DNA of 64,000 nucleotides from Lachnospiraceae bacterium (GCA_014804695.1 JAAUZJ010000011.1:59874-123873), one strand, 5' to 3'; positions 9,739 to 19,323 are shown, counted from the stretch's first letter. Notes: a model not told the origin generated them from the letters alone. Made by a program: numbers and translations.

Positions 9739-11016
9739 ATGATAGACATTAAATTTCTAAGGGAAAATCCTGAAATAGTAAAAGAAAATATTAGGAAAAA
9801 ATTTCAGGACTCCAAATTATCATTGGTGGATGAAGTTATAGAATTGGACGCCGAAGTCAGGAAAGTTCAGCAGGAAGCTGATGATATCCGTGCGAAGCGA
9901 AATAAAATTTCTAAAGAAATTGGTGCGCTTATGGCTCAGGGTAAAAAAGATGAAGCAGACGACAAAAAAATGGAAGTTGCTGAAAATGCTTCACGTCTTG
10001 CAGATTTAGAAGATAAAGAAAATGAACTTCGCGAAAAAATCAAAAAAGATATGATGACAATACCTAACATTATTGATCCATCTGTTCCGATCGGAAAAGA
10101 TGACACGGAAAATGTTGAAGTAAAGAAGTATGGTGAGCCTGTAGTTCCGGATTTTGAAATTCCTTATCATACGGAAATTATGGAGAAATTTAACGGAATT
10201 GACATGGATGCTGCCGGAAGAGTAGCAGGAAACGGCTTCTATTATTTAATGGGCGATATTGCCAGACTTCATTCTGCAGTAATAGCTTATGCAAGAGATT
10301 TTATGATCGATAGAGGCTTTACCTACTGCGTGCCTCCTTTTATGATAAGAAGTGCAGTAGTAGACGGCGTTATGAGTTTTGCGGAAATGGATGCCATGAT
10401 GTATAAAATCGAGGGAGAAGATTTATACTTAATCGGTACATCGGAACATTCTATGATCGGAAAATTTATAGATACGATTGTTCCGGAAGAAAAACTTCCT
10501 CAGACATTAACAAGTTATTCTCCATGTTTCAGGAAAGAAAAAGGCGCTCACGGAATTGAGGAACGCGGTGTATATCGTATTCATCAGTTTGAAAAACAGG
10601 AAATGATCGTTGTTTGTAAGCCGGAAGAGTCTCCGATGTGGTTTGATAAGTTATGGCAGAATACCGTAGATTTGTTCCGTTCATTAGATATTCCTGTCAG
10701 GACAATTGAGTGTTGTTCAGGAGATTTGGCAGATCTGAAAGTAAAATCTTATGATGTGGAAGCATGGTCTCCGAGACAGAAAAAATATTTTGAAGTCGGA
10801 AGCTGTTCTAACCTTGGAGATGCACAGGCAAGGAGACTTAGAATCCGTGTAAATGGTGAAGGTGGAAAATATTTTGCACACACACTGAATAATACCGTAG
10901 TTGCACCGCCCAGAATGTTGATTGCATTTTTGGAAAATAATTTACAGGCGGACGGTTCTGTGCGTATACCTGAGGTTCTTCGTCCATACATGGGCGGAAA
11001 GTCCGAAATTAAATAA
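9739..11016 (+). CDS. serS: Serine--tRNA ligase
   Basis: Class II aminoacyl-tRNA synthetase charging tRNA-Ser (and tRNA-Sec where present). The 425 residues match the family. An N-terminal coiled-coil arm lies at about 30-100 (VDEVIELDAEVRKVQQEADDI onward). The class II motifs are present: LYLIGTSEHSM region, motif 2 FRKEKGAHGIEERGVYRIHQFEKQE in part, and motif 3 NNTVVAPPRMLIAFLEN in part. The ATG is preceded by AAAGGAGCAGGAG. The gene follows a palindromic leader element instead of the T-box often used for synthetase genes. From here on the base composition is visibly less AT-rich than in the first 9 kb (24/60 G+C in one hand-counted line). Confidence 0.97.
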   Translation: MIDIKFLRENPEIVKENIRKKFQDSKLSLVDEVIELDAEVRKVQQEADDIRAKRNKISKEIGALMAQGKKDEADDKKMEVAENASRLADLEDKENELREKIKKDMMTIPNIIDPSVPIGKDDTENVEVKKYGEPVVPDFEIPYHTEIMEKFNGIDMDAAGRVAGNGFYYLMGDIARLHSAVIAYARDFMIDRGFTYCVPPFMIRSAVVDGVMSFAEMDAMMYKIEGEDLYLIGTSEHSMIGKFIDTIVPEEKLPQTLTSYSPCFRKEKGAHGIEERGVYRIHQFEKQEMIVVCKPEESPMWFDKLWQNTVDLFRSLDIPVRTIECCSGDLADLKVKSYDVEAWSPRQKKYFEVGSCSNLGDAQARRLRIRVNGEGGKYFAHTLNNTVVAPPRMLIAFLENNLQADGSVRIPEVLRPYMGGKSEIK

Positions 11017-11077
11017 CATGCGAAATTAAAAGATTTATATGTTAAATTAAAATAATAAAAGTCAGGGGGTGGAATCT

Positions 11078-11959
11078 TTGCATAAATATATGCGGGCTAT
11101 TGGTTTTAGTGAGCTGACAGACAGAATTGAACAACAAAAACTTATAACAGATATTATTTTACATTCAACGCATCGTTCTTATACGTCTAATGGCGAAGAA
11201 ACAATACTTGCAGAGTTTTGTGAAGATTTTGCTGAAAATATAGGAATTGCTGTTTGCGGTGAATTTGATGCGGAAGATAAATTCACATATGATTATTTTT
11301 ATCCTTATTTAAGAGGAAGTGGAGTTAGTTCATATGAAGATGTTTCTGTGGAACGCCATGCAGAAAAGGAATCCTATGCCGGAATTTGCGATGATATTAA
11401 AGTCGGAGTAAGTTTAATCTTTTATTTACAAAATATTATTCCATATGTGAAGGCACATTACATGGATTTGCTTCCTATCAGGGGAACAACTCTTACTTTA
11501 TCTGCTCTTTCAATTAAAGGAAGTATTATACTTCCTATTGTAAAAAATGAGACAGAAATGCAAAAGGTAAAAAAAGCTTCTATAAACAGAAATCAGTTGA
11601 TTGCTGCAGCAAGGCAGGGCGATGAGGAAGCAATTGAAAGTCTGACTTTAGAAGATATGGATACTTATACATCTATTTCCAAAAAGATTTTAAAGGAAGA
11701 TGTTTTTAGTTTGGTTGATACTTACTTTATGCCGTATGGTGTAGAATGTGACCAGTATTCAATTTTGGGTGAAATATTAGAGTTCTCCATGACAAATAAT
11801 AGGTTGACAGGAGAGCAAATTTATGTTATGAAATTAAGTTGTAATGATTTACAATTTGATATTTGTATCAATGCAATGGATTTATACGGAGAACCTCAGG
11901 TAGGTCGTAGGTTCAAAGGTATAATTTGGATGCAGGGCTATATTAATTATCCTGCTTAA
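11078..11959 (+). CDS. DUF3881 family protein
   Basis: A 293-residue protein of unknown function, recognised as a DUF3881-type protein found mainly in Lachnospiraceae by its N terminus (HKYMRAIGFSEL) and by the closing GRRFKGIIWMQGYINYP. No transmembrane segment or catalytic motif is visible. A frame-extending GTG exists at 11069, but it lies inside the ribosome binding site AGGGGGTGG (11064-11072). The TTG at 11078, six bases downstream of that site, is the better start and gives the expected N terminus. It stands alone between serS and tRNA-Arg. Confidence 0.8.
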   Translation: MHKYMRAIGFSELTDRIEQQKLITDIILHSTHRSYTSNGEETILAEFCEDFAENIGIAVCGEFDAEDKFTYDYFYPYLRGSGVSSYEDVSVERHAEKESYAGICDDIKVGVSLIFYLQNIIPYVKAHYMDLLPIRGTTLTLSALSIKGSIILPIVKNETEMQKVKKASINRNQLIAAARQGDEEAIESLTLEDMDTYTSISKKILKEDVFSLVDTYFMPYGVECDQYSILGEILEFSMTNNRLTGEQIYVMKLSCNDLQFDICINAMDLYGEPQVGRRFKGIIWMQGYINYPA

Positions 11960-11969
11960 TGTGTGAAAT

Positions 11970-11986
11970 GCCTGATTATTTCAGGC
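11970..11986 (+). terminator. Short hairpin after the DUF3881 gene
   Basis: GCCTGA pairs with TCAGGC around a 5-base loop, followed by TTTA. The stem is short and the T run weak, so termination may be partial and read into tRNA-Arg. Confidence 0.45.
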
Positions 11987-11997
11987 TTTACATATAC

Positions 11998-12069
11998 GTT
12001 CCCTTAGTTAAATGGATATAACAGGAGCCTCCTAAGCCCCAGTTGTGAGTTCGATTCTCGCAGGGAACG
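11998..12069 (+). tRNA. tRNA-Arg (anticodon CCT)
   Basis: A full cloverleaf can be drawn: acceptor GTTCCCT pairs with AGGGAAC, the D arm contains the usual GG-type loop, and the T arm is GTGAG-TTCGATT-CTCGC. The anticodon loop CTCCTAA gives anticodon CCT, reading AGG. The anticodon stem GGAGC/GCCCC carries one A-C mismatch in the middle. CCA is not encoded, so the cca gene at 24.9 kb is needed for its maturation. Confidence 0.93.
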
Positions 12070-12074
12070 TTAAA

Positions 12075-12113
12075 AAAGGCTGTAAATTCAAAATTCTTGA
12101 ATTTACAGCCTTT
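12075..12113. terminator. Bidirectional terminator between tRNA-Arg and the chemoreceptor gene
   Basis: A perfect 17-bp inverted repeat (12075-12091 with 12097-12113) with a 5-base loop. It is followed on the plus strand by a T-rich stretch and, read on the minus strand, by a run of T (plus-strand A run 12072-12077). It can serve both the tRNA on the plus strand and the chemoreceptor gene that ends at 12126 on the minus strand. Confidence 0.85.
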
Positions 12114-12125
12114 GATTTTTCAATC

Positions 12126-13778
12126 TTACTTACGCTTTAATTGAAAATCGCGAGTCTGACTCTGCAAAAGGTTAACCTGATCAAATAATTCCGTGCTAAC
12201 TGTTGCCGATTCTTCACTGTTGGCGGAATTCGTTTGTACTACGTCGGAAATCTGTCCGATACCTTCAGCTACTTGTGAAATTGCAGTAGCTTCTATTTGC
12301 ACCGCATCGGTAATTTCATCAATAGCATTATTGGACTGCATTACCAATTCAAGAGTTTTATTTAATGTTTCCGAAACCTCTTCTACAATGCGGTTACCAC
12401 GATCTGCTGCCTGTACGGAATTTTCAATTAATTCTTTGGTAGCCTTAGCCGCCGTATCAGACTGGGCAGCAAGGATACGCACTTCCTGGGCTACTACTGC
12501 AAAACCCTTTCCGGCTTCACCGGCCCTGCTTGCTTCTACGGCAGCATTCAGTGCAAGGATATTGGTCTGGAAAGAAATATTTTCAATAGTAGAAATAATT
12601 TTTTCAATTTGCTGAGATGTATTGCTTATATCTTTCATGGCATTAACAAGCTGCTCCATTTGCTGGCTGCTAAGGTTTACCTGGTCTCCGGTAAGATGAG
12701 CGTTATCCCGCATAGTTGAAGCCATCTCTATATTTTGCTTTGCACTTCTTGAAAGATCGCCTAAGGTAGATGAAAGTTCTTCTACTGCACTGGCCTGTTC
12801 CGTAGCGCCTTTTGCCAACATTTGAGCTCCGTTGGAGAGACTTTTTGCATGACCAAATACCTTATTTTCAACATCATGTATATTTGCAAAAGCTAAGGAA
12901 AGCGAATCTGTAAAGCTGTCAATAGAATCTTCAATGGAACGGAAGTCTCCGATAAAAGGTACAGAGGTAGTCACATTAAAATTGCCTACGGAAAGCTGGC
13001 TCATTATGCGATTAATATCTTCTATATATTTGCATGTCTGATCTATAGAGTTTTTAAGTGTCTTGGCCAAATCACCAATTTCATTATTGGCTTTATAATC
13101 CAAGTCAAATTTCATAAAACCATCCTGCAGAGGTTTCGTTTTTTCTGTAATAATGAGAATTGGCCTTACTACGCGTCTAAGTATATATATTACCAGATTC
13201 AAAAGACAAAATAGCGCCAGTGCCAAGCCTGCGGCAGTAACCATATGCATAGTTGTTACGGTTTTTTTCATATTTTCAGTACTTGCTTCGTTAAGTACCG
13301 TACCACGTTCCACGACTTCATCTATCAGGCCTACCAGAACACTTAGGTTACCCAAAATTGTTTCCTGATAATATTCCTGCGCCTGATTAAGATCTGTTTC
13401 CGACAGCTCTAATACGTATACGGCTGACTGGTGCAGTTCCCTATGTAGAGGTTCCAATTGACTACGCAAGTCAAGGATAATCTCGTCATCTGTTCCCGCC
13501 TCACCATAAATCCATTTACCCAGCACACAGCCGGTCGGATCTGTGCTGCCGGTAAATTCAGTGCCGCTATAGAGGGCATTACTGAGGTTGCTTGACCATT
13601 TGTAATGAGCTACTTCTGCCTTTTGGGCCCGTTGCAGCAAAGCATTTATCTCAATATTAGCTTCTTCTGATTTATCCATATTTATGATATTTTTTGTAGT
13701 CAGAAAACTGAACATTAAGACAGAGAGAATGGTTGTTATTACTAAGATTCCAACTATTATTTTTATACTTCTCCGCAT
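12126..13778 (-). CDS. Methyl-accepting chemotaxis protein with extracytoplasmic CZB-like zinc-binding domain
   Basis: A 550-residue transmembrane chemoreceptor. TM1 is at about 7-27 and TM2 at about 178-200. Between them is a compact domain with the CZB (chemoreceptor zinc-binding) pattern: His58 in AHYKW, Cys84 in GCVLGKW, and His112/His116 in PLHRELH, i.e. three His and one Cys. CZB domains bind zinc and in some receptors report on oxidants or zinc itself. A HAMP region follows TM2 (about 202-255). The signalling domain has [20 protein letters not shown], the part that contacts CheA/CheW. No che or flagellar genes are in this window, so it is an orphan receptor here. The start is ATG 13778, preceded by AAAGGAG. 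Confidence 0.92.
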   Translation of the reverse strand: MRRSIKIIVGILVITTILSVLMFSFLTTKNIINMDKSEEANIEINALLQRAQKAEVAHYKWSSNLSNALYSGTEFTGSTDPTGCVLGKWIYGEAGTDDEIILDLRSQLEPLHRELHQSAVYVLELSETDLNQAQEYYQETILGNLSVLVGLIDEVVERGTVLNEASTENMKKTVTTMHMVTAAGLALALFCLLNLVIYILRRVVRPILIITEKTKPLQDGFMKFDLDYKANNEIGDLAKTLKNSIDQTCKYIEDINRIMSQLSVGNFNVTTSVPFIGDFRSIEDSIDSFTDSLSLAFANIHDVENKVFGHAKSLSNGAQMLAKGATEQASAVEELSSTLGDLSRSAKQNIEMASTMRDNAHLTGDQVNLSSQQMEQLVNAMKDISNTSQQIEKIISTIENISFQTNILALNAAVEASRAGEAGKGFAVVAQEVRILAAQSDTAAKATKELIENSVQAADRGNRIVEEVSETLNKTLELVMQSNNAIDEITDAVQIEATAISQVAEGIGQISDVVQTNSANSEESATVSTELFDQVNLLQSQTRDFQLKRK

Positions 13779-13978
13779 TTTTGTCTCCTTTTCTTTTTAT
13801 TTTAAGGGTATCATAGCCATTATTCTATTTCAATGACTTATTGAAAATAATTATTGGTAAAATTTCCGTGTGAAAATTTTCGAAAAATCCTAATTTGCAG
13901 CACTTTAGAAAAATATCTGCAAAAACTTGTGATATGAGTCAGTTTATGCTATGATTTATAAAAATTAAGGGATGTTAT

Positions 13979-14965
13979 ATGAATTATATTATTTTAGATT
14001 TGGAATGGAATCAAAGCAGCACCGGAGAGGAAGAAGTATGTAAGGTTCTTCCTTTTGAAATTATTGAAATCGGCGCTATTAAACTGAATAGTTCCCGCGA
14101 AAAAGTAGATGAATTTAATGAGTTGATCAAGCCGCAGGTTTATCATGAAATGCATAATTTTACAAAGAAACTCATTCATCTTCAAATGGAGCAGTTGGAA
14201 AACGGAAAGCCCTTTGTCGAAGTAATGGAAAGTTTTAGGAATTGGTGGGGGGAAGACTACATTTTCTGTACATGGGGGCCTTTGGATTTAGTTGAGCTTC
14301 AAAGGAACATACGTTATTATGATCTTAAACCTATTGGCTCGGGTCCATTCAAATTTCTGGATGTCCAGAAACTTTTCAGTATTGCCTGCGAGGATAGGAA
14401 GTCAAGAAAAACATTAGAATATGCAATAGATTTTCTGAATATAGAAAAAGACATTCCATTTCACAGAGCGCTCGCCGACGCCCACTATACTGCTAAGGTA
14501 TTAGAGCTTTTGGATGAAAAAGTGTTGGGAAATTATTCTTTTGATGTTTTTCATATTCCGGCAAGTAAGAAAGAAGAAATCAGAACAATTTTTGACACCG
14601 GATATCAGGAGACTTATGCAAAATATATTTCCAGAGGATTTGACGATAAGATAAAGGCAATGAATGATAGAAATATTGTCAGTACCAGATGCTATATCTG
14701 TAATAAAAGCATAAGGAAAAAAATTAAGTGGTTTTCACCTAACAGCAAACATTATTATTGTGTATCTTACTGCGATAAGCATGGATACATGAAATCAAAG
14801 ATACGGCTCCGCAAAGCAGAAAACGGAATGATATACGTAGTTAAAACAGAAAAATTCATATCCGAAGACGGAGTAAAAAGTATAGAAGACAAGCAGGAGC
14901 GTGCCAAAATACACCGTAGGGAAAAACGAATAGCTAGAAACCAAAATCATCGAAGCTTGAACTGA
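13979..14965 (+). CDS. DEDDh-type 3'-5' exonuclease
   Basis: RNase H-fold exonuclease of the DnaQ/KapD-like class. The acidic motifs are visible: DLEW (Asp/Glu of Exo I) at the N terminus, FEIIEIGAIKL, a central Exo II-type WGPLDLVELQRN, and HRALADAHYTAKV (Exo III, His and Asp). The C-terminal 130 residues contain four cysteines in two CxxC/HxxxC-like clusters (CYICNKSI and YYCVSYCDKHGY), which may form a zinc finger. The substrate (RNA or DNA) cannot be read from the sequence. AAGGGATG precedes the ATG. Its 3' end overlaps the convergent carboxypeptidase gene by 32 bases. Confidence 0.85.
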   Translation: MNYIILDLEWNQSSTGEEEVCKVLPFEIIEIGAIKLNSSREKVDEFNELIKPQVYHEMHNFTKKLIHLQMEQLENGKPFVEVMESFRNWWGEDYIFCTWGPLDLVELQRNIRYYDLKPIGSGPFKFLDVQKLFSIACEDRKSRKTLEYAIDFLNIEKDIPFHRALADAHYTAKVLELLDEKVLGNYSFDVFHIPASKKEEIRTIFDTGYQETYAKYISRGFDDKIKAMNDRNIVSTRCYICNKSIRKKIKWFSPNSKHYYCVSYCDKHGYMKSKIRLRKAENGMIYVVKTEKFISEDGVKSIEDKQERAKIHRREKRIARNQNHRSLN

Positions 14966-16415
14966 TACGTTCTCTTCGATGTTTTTTTCTCTTCAATCTG
15001 TTTTTGCGGCGCATGGCATTATTCCTGCTGACTAACATAGCTCTTATAATAAAAATGCAAATAATAAGAATTGCAAAAATCAAGATACCGGTCAGTACCT
15101 TTTTTACATTAATAAAAATAGTATTCCCGCTCTCGTTAGGGGTACTGCTGTCTCTCTCTACGCTGATATTAGTGGCGCCTTGGGGATCACTATTAAATTC
15201 GTAAGTTGATTCAAGATTTGCCAATAGGTTTACATAAGTACTACCCACATAGGTATCACTATAGGTATAATTAATCTGTGCCACGTGATTTCCCTCTGTG
15301 ACATCATAGTTGATAGTAGAATTTAAATCCGAAAAGTCCGCCATATTCGGGACAATTACATAGCTGTCTGAATCAACGGATAAAAGCGATTTAGAACTTC
15401 CGAAAATATCATTGTCCGCATTAAAAAAGTTAATATTATCAATATTAAATTTGTCTTCGCTTTCGGAGATATTCAATATCTGGAAATTCTGGAAACCGTA
15501 ATCAAATAGTTCCACTGTATCCGTAAACTGCGTTGGGGATTCTTCTTTAAGAACAACACAGATTAATTTCATTCCGTTTTGCTCTGCGCAGGTAACAAGT
15601 GTCTGCCTTGCCTCGTCAGTATATCCAGTCTTTCCACCTATAATACCGTTATATTGAATTTCTTCAGTGACCAGCCTATGTTTGTTTTTTTTGTAAAAAT
15701 CATCCGGCTGTGTCGCAGATGCTTCAAAATGATATTTTGGCGTATTGCTGACTTTACAGAGCAATTCATTTTGAAAAAAGAGCCTGGAAATGACAGCAAG
15801 ATCGTAAGCTGAAGTATAGTGATTTTCATCATGAAGTCCGTTTGCATTAACAAAATGAGAGTCTTCGCAGCCAATCTCTGCGGCATATTCATTCATCATA
15901 TCAATGAAATCATCAATAGTACCAGCGGTATATTCCGCAACGGCATTTGCCACTTCATTGGCGGAAGCTACCATGATACCATAAAGACATTCTTCTAAAG
16001 TAATGGATTCGCCCGCATCCATTCCCATATTTGAACCGTCACCGGGCACACTGAAAACTGCTTCGTGTGAAAATGGTACCATATCATCTAAATTACCGTT
16101 TTCAATAGCAAGCAGACAAGTCAGAATTTTGGTGACGCTGGCAGGATATAATTTCTCATGAATATTTTTGGAATAAAGTATCACTCCAGTATTTGCATCC
16201 ATCAAAATAGCAGCCTGGGCGCTGATTTCAGGTCCAACAGGCCAGTTCTCTATTTTATTGGATTGTATCGGCAGCTGTTTTCTTGCTTCAGCCTGTTCGT
16301 TGAGTTCATCAAGGGTTGCATGGGCGGTAATATTATTAATACTGAAAAGATGAGTAGTTAGAACTAGCGTAATTAATATAAGTGATAAAATTTTATTTTT
16401 GTGAGTTAAATGCAT
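14934..16415 (-). CDS. D-alanyl-D-alanine carboxypeptidase (DacF/PBP5-like)
   Basis: Penicillin-binding protein of the S11 family that trims the terminal D-Ala from peptidoglycan stem peptides. After a hydrophobic N-terminal signal (LSLILITLVLTTHLFS), the three active-site motifs appear in order: YPASVTKILT (SxxK with the catalytic serine), SANEVANA (SxN) and GGKTGYT (KTG). The C-terminal beta domain is followed by a transmembrane helix (ILIFAILIICIFIIRAML) and a very basic cytoplasmic tail, so the enzyme is anchored at both ends or at the C terminus after signal cleavage. The longer frame starts at 16487; the ATG at 16415 has AAAGGA about 11 bases upstream and directly precedes the signal peptide. 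Confidence 0.92.
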   Translation of the reverse strand: MHLTHKNKILSLILITLVLTTHLFSINNITAHATLDELNEQAEARKQLPIQSNKIENWPVGPEISAQAAILMDANTGVILYSKNIHEKLYPASVTKILTCLLAIENGNLDDMVPFSHEAVFSVPGDGSNMGMDAGESITLEECLYGIMVASANEVANAVAEYTAGTIDDFIDMMNEYAAEIGCEDSHFVNANGLHDENHYTSAYDLAVISRLFFQNELLCKVSNTPKYHFEASATQPDDFYKKNKHRLVTEEIQYNGIIGGKTGYTDEARQTLVTCAEQNGMKLICVVLKEESPTQFTDTVELFDYGFQNFQILNISESEDKFNIDNINFFNADNDIFGSSKSLLSVDSDSYVIVPNMADFSDLNSTINYDVTEGNHVAQINYTYSDTYVGSTYVNLLANLESTYEFNSDPQGATNISVERDSSTPNESGNTIFINVKKVLTGILIFAILIICIFIIRAMLVSRNNAMRRKNRLKRKKHRRERISSSFDDFGF

Positions 16416-16688
16416 GAAGCACTGGTTCCTTTCCATCAAAAAAGACAAATCAAATTGTATCAATAAAACATATTTACTATCATACACTATTTTTTATAAA
16501 AACAAAAGATAAAATCGGCGAAAGTAAATAGAAAAAGAAAATAGAAATATGAGAGTGATTGTGATATTATATTAACAATACAAATTTAGATATTTCAAGG
16601 AAAGTTAAATATACCATGAAGACTAATAATGAAAATGTGGCTGCATGGTACTATAAATTATTTATGAGGAGAGAACAAAAGGAATAAT

Positions 16689-17327
16689 ATGAGACTGCGA
16701 AATGTTTCAGGTTCCAGAGAGGTGATAAGTACAAGCCGCTTTGTGGTTCAAGACTTTAAGGAACATAAGAATAATTGGAATAAGCTGTTTGGAAATTCTA
16801 ACCCTTTACATATTGAAATAGGCATGGGAAAAGGCCGTTTTATTATGGATATGGCAAAGCTTAATCCGGATATTAATTATATTGGTATCGAAAAATATTC
16901 CAGCGTTTTGATACGCGGGATCCAAAAAATGGAAGTAGAGGAACTTCCCAATTTATACTTTATCCGGATGGATGCGGAAGAAATAACAGATGTCTTCGGG
17001 CAAGGAGAAGTATCAAAGATTTATTTGAATTTTTCTGATCCCTGGCCAAAAGACAGACATGCCAAAAGAAGGCTGCCGTCGCGTGAATTTTTAAACAGAT
17101 ATAATGAAATACTATCTAAAGAAGGAAATTTGGAATTTAAGACAGATAATAAGGAACTTTTTACATTTGCACTAGAACAGTTAGAGCTGGCTAACTGGCA
17201 TTTGGATAAGGTAACCTATGATCTTCATAATGATGAAGCTATGATGGAAGGAAATGTTATGACGGAATATGAGGAGAAATTTTCGTCTAAGGGGAATCCT
17301 ATTTATAAATATATTATAAGTAGGTAA
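16689..17327 (+). CDS. trmB: tRNA (guanine-46-N7)-methyltransferase TrmB
   Basis: SAM-dependent methyltransferase that makes m7G46 in the tRNA variable loop. The 212 residues have the family length. Signatures: HIEIGMGKGRFI (SAM loop), NYIGIEKYSSVL, IYLNFSDPWPKDRHAKRRL (the hallmark DPWPK motif) and EFKTDN. AAAGGA lies six bases upstream of the ATG. It is followed 70 bases later by trxA. Confidence 0.96.
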   Translation: MRLRNVSGSREVISTSRFVVQDFKEHKNNWNKLFGNSNPLHIEIGMGKGRFIMDMAKLNPDINYIGIEKYSSVLIRGIQKMEVEELPNLYFIRMDAEEITDVFGQGEVSKIYLNFSDPWPKDRHAKRRLPSREFLNRYNEILSKEGNLEFKTDNKELFTFALEQLELANWHLDKVTYDLHNDEAMMEGNVMTEYEEKFSSKGNPIYKYIISR

Positions 17328-17397
17328 AAGTTGAATTGATTATTGGAAATAGGTTTGTAATTATTTAAATAATTTATATGCAAAAGGAGGGTTATAA

Positions 17398-17718
17398 ATG
17401 GAATGTAAATTTACAACTGCCAATTTTGAAGAAGAGGTACTTAATTCGGACAAGCCGGTGCTTGTAGATTTTTATGCGGATTGGTGCGGTCCCTGTAAGA
17501 TGATGGCGCCGATCGTAGAAAATCTTGCTGAGAAGTATGACGGTAAGTGTAAGATAGGAAAGTGTAATACCGATGAGGAAAACGGTCTTGCTGCACGTTA
17601 CAGAATTATGTCGATACCGACTATGATAATTTTCTCCGGCGGTAAGATTGTAGAAACTATTGTGGGAGCTGTACCACAGAAAGAATTGGAAGATAAGATA
17701 GAGAAAGCGCTGGCCTAA
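17398..17718 (+). CDS. trxA: Thioredoxin
   Basis: A 106-residue thioredoxin with the canonical WCGPC active site (Cys30, Cys33), a cis-proline in SIPTMIIF and the GAVPQKELEDKIEKAL C-terminal helix. It reduces protein disulfides in the cytoplasm. An additional pair of cysteines in KCKIGKCN (about 50-56) is unusual for TrxA and may affect redox behaviour. AAAGGAGGG precedes the ATG. The last four bases overlap the convergent antiporter gene. Confidence 0.96.
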   Translation: MECKFTTANFEEEVLNSDKPVLVDFYADWCGPCKMMAPIVENLAEKYDGKCKIGKCNTDEENGLAARYRIMSIPTMIIFSGGKIVETIVGAVPQKELEDKIEKALA

Positions 17719-17733
17719 GCACCGGCGCTTTCT
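17701..17733. terminator. Bidirectional terminator overlapping the trxA and antiporter 3' ends
   Basis: AGAAAGCGCTGG at the end of trxA pairs with CCGGCGCTTTCT (17722-17733) around an 8-base loop that contains the trxA stop. A T-rich stretch follows on the plus strand. Both convergent genes use their own coding ends as part of the terminator stem. Confidence 0.7.
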
Positions 17734-18908
17734 AAATTTTTAGAATCTTTTGAATAAAGCAGCTTAAGTATAAGCGGCGTCGCAATCGAAGAAACCAGGA
17801 TCAGTAGGATAACTGCTGTAAAATAATCGGCGCTTATAAGTCCTGCGGATAAGCCTTTTTGTGATATGATCAAAGCTACCTCGCCTCTTGTCATCATTCC
17901 AACGCCGATTTTTAATGAATCGGCCCAGTTATAGCGGCACGCTCTGCTTATAAGACCGCATCCGACTATCTTTGCCATGAGCGCTGCAATAACGAAACAG
18001 ATACAGAATATGAAAAAGTGGCCGTTCATCGTATCAAACGAAGTTTTAAGTCCGATGCTTGCAAAGAAGATAGGAGCAAAGATCATGTAAGAACTTACAT
18101 CCATTTTCCGTTCTATATATTCATTATCACTTAAATTGCAAAGTACGATTCCCGCTATATAAGCGCCTGTAATATCTGCGATTCCAAAATACTTTTCAGC
18201 AACGTAAGATAAAGTAAAGCAAAAAGCAAGGCTTACAATAGGTATCCTTCTCGTATGAGGATAGCGTTTATCCAGTATAGAGAAAAGTTTAAATACAATG
18301 AAACCGCCAATGATCGCAAGTATAAAAAAGACTACGGTTTTTCCAAGTACAAGCATTGGACGGGATTCAGGATCTTTGAAACCTATTACAAATGTAAGTA
18401 CGATAATTCCGATGACGTCATCAATTATAGCCGCGCTTACAATGGTTGTTCCGACTTTACTTTTGATTTTTCCCATTTCCTGCAAGGAAGCTACGGTAAT
18501 GCTGACACTGGTTGCCGTCATTATGGTTCCGGTAAAAACTGCCTTGTAGAATTCTTCGCTGCCCCAGGGTGCAAAACCGTAAAATGCCATATAAAGAACA
18601 GCGCCTGATATTAGGGGAACAAAAACGCCGAAACATGCTATAAGAAATGCGATAGGCCCTGTCTTGATGAGTTCTTTTAAATCAGTGTCCAATCCCGCTG
18701 AAAACATCAACAATATGACGCCGATCTCTGCCATTTCAGTAATAAAGTCAGTTTGTTGTATTATTCCGAGTACGCATGGTCCCAGGATCAAGCCTGCAAT
18801 AATTTCTCCCACCACTTGGGGCGCTTTAAAATGTTTCGCCACAACAGCAAACATTTTTGCAAAAAACAGAATTATTGCAAGGTCTTTCAGAATTTCATAT
18901 GCTTCCAT
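17715..18908 (-). CDS. Cation:proton antiporter, CPA2 family
   Basis: A 397-residue polytopic membrane protein with about 12-13 hydrophobic helices, of the NapA/KefB/GerN type. Typical features: APQVVGEIIAGLILGP early, GVILLMFSAGLDTD in helix 3, ATSVSITVASLQEMG, and the ion-binding AAIIDDVIGIIVL with the Asp-Asp pair. The C-terminal region has MMTRGEVALIISQKG, another family signature. There is no C-terminal TrkA-N/RCK domain, so it is an ungated antiporter rather than a full KefB-type channel. It exchanges Na+ or K+ for protons; the ion cannot be told from the sequence. Confidence 0.9.
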   Translation of the reverse strand: MEAYEILKDLAIILFFAKMFAVVAKHFKAPQVVGEIIAGLILGPCVLGIIQQTDFITEMAEIGVILLMFSAGLDTDLKELIKTGPIAFLIACFGVFVPLISGAVLYMAFYGFAPWGSEEFYKAVFTGTIMTATSVSITVASLQEMGKIKSKVGTTIVSAAIIDDVIGIIVLTFVIGFKDPESRPMLVLGKTVVFFILAIIGGFIVFKLFSILDKRYPHTRRIPIVSLAFCFTLSYVAEKYFGIADITGAYIAGIVLCNLSDNEYIERKMDVSSYMIFAPIFFASIGLKTSFDTMNGHFFIFCICFVIAALMAKIVGCGLISRACRYNWADSLKIGVGMMTRGEVALIISQKGLSAGLISADYFTAVILLILVSSIATPLILKLLYSKDSKNLESAGA

Positions 18909-19084
18909 AATTCCGCCTCCAAATCAAATAATCCTATATATTTATACGTTCGTAAGATAAAAATGTCAACTTCTATTTTAAAAATTTGTTAAATTTGCAA
19001 AATTTATGGAAAATGGTGCCAAAATTTCTTTAAAAGTAACGGTTCGGTGGCATTTCCTGTTGTAAAATAGTATTTGTAAAAGGG

Positions 19085-19185
19085 GAATATTTAGGAAGGT
19101 TTGTAAAGTACTGTGGCAGAAATAATTCTAAGCTTTCCTAAAGCTGTTGAAAGGGAGATTTTTGAAATTTAAAGACTCCCTTTTA
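19085..19185 (+). ncRNA. Candidate structured small RNA
   Basis: No ORF lies between the antiporter start and tRNA-Pro. This stretch has TTTAGGAA pairing with TTCCTAAA around about 40 bases, then AAAGGGAG (19150-19157) pairing with CTCCCTTT (19176-19183), followed by TT. A closed stem followed by a terminator-like hairpin fits a short independent transcript, but I could not place it in a known RNA family and the promoter is not clear (TAAAAT at 19063-19068 without a good -35). Confidence 0.3.
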
Positions 19186-19203
19186 ATAGTACTGTGATAA
19201 TAA

Positions 19204-19236
19204 AAAGCCTTGAAAACAATTTGTTTTCAGGGCTTT
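19204..19236 (-). terminator. Terminator of tRNA-Pro
   Basis: AAAGCCTTGAAAACAA and its near-perfect complement (one G-U pair) form a long hairpin just past the 3' end of the minus-strand tRNA-Pro, ending in T residues on that strand. Confidence 0.8.
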
Positions 19237-19249
19237 AATAATATAAAAA

Positions 19250-19323
<74 letters not shown>

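Noticed and set aside
11069-11080. GTG start for the DUF3881 gene
   Set aside because: The GTG lies inside the Shine-Dalgarno sequence; TTG 11078 has correct spacing and gives the family N terminus.
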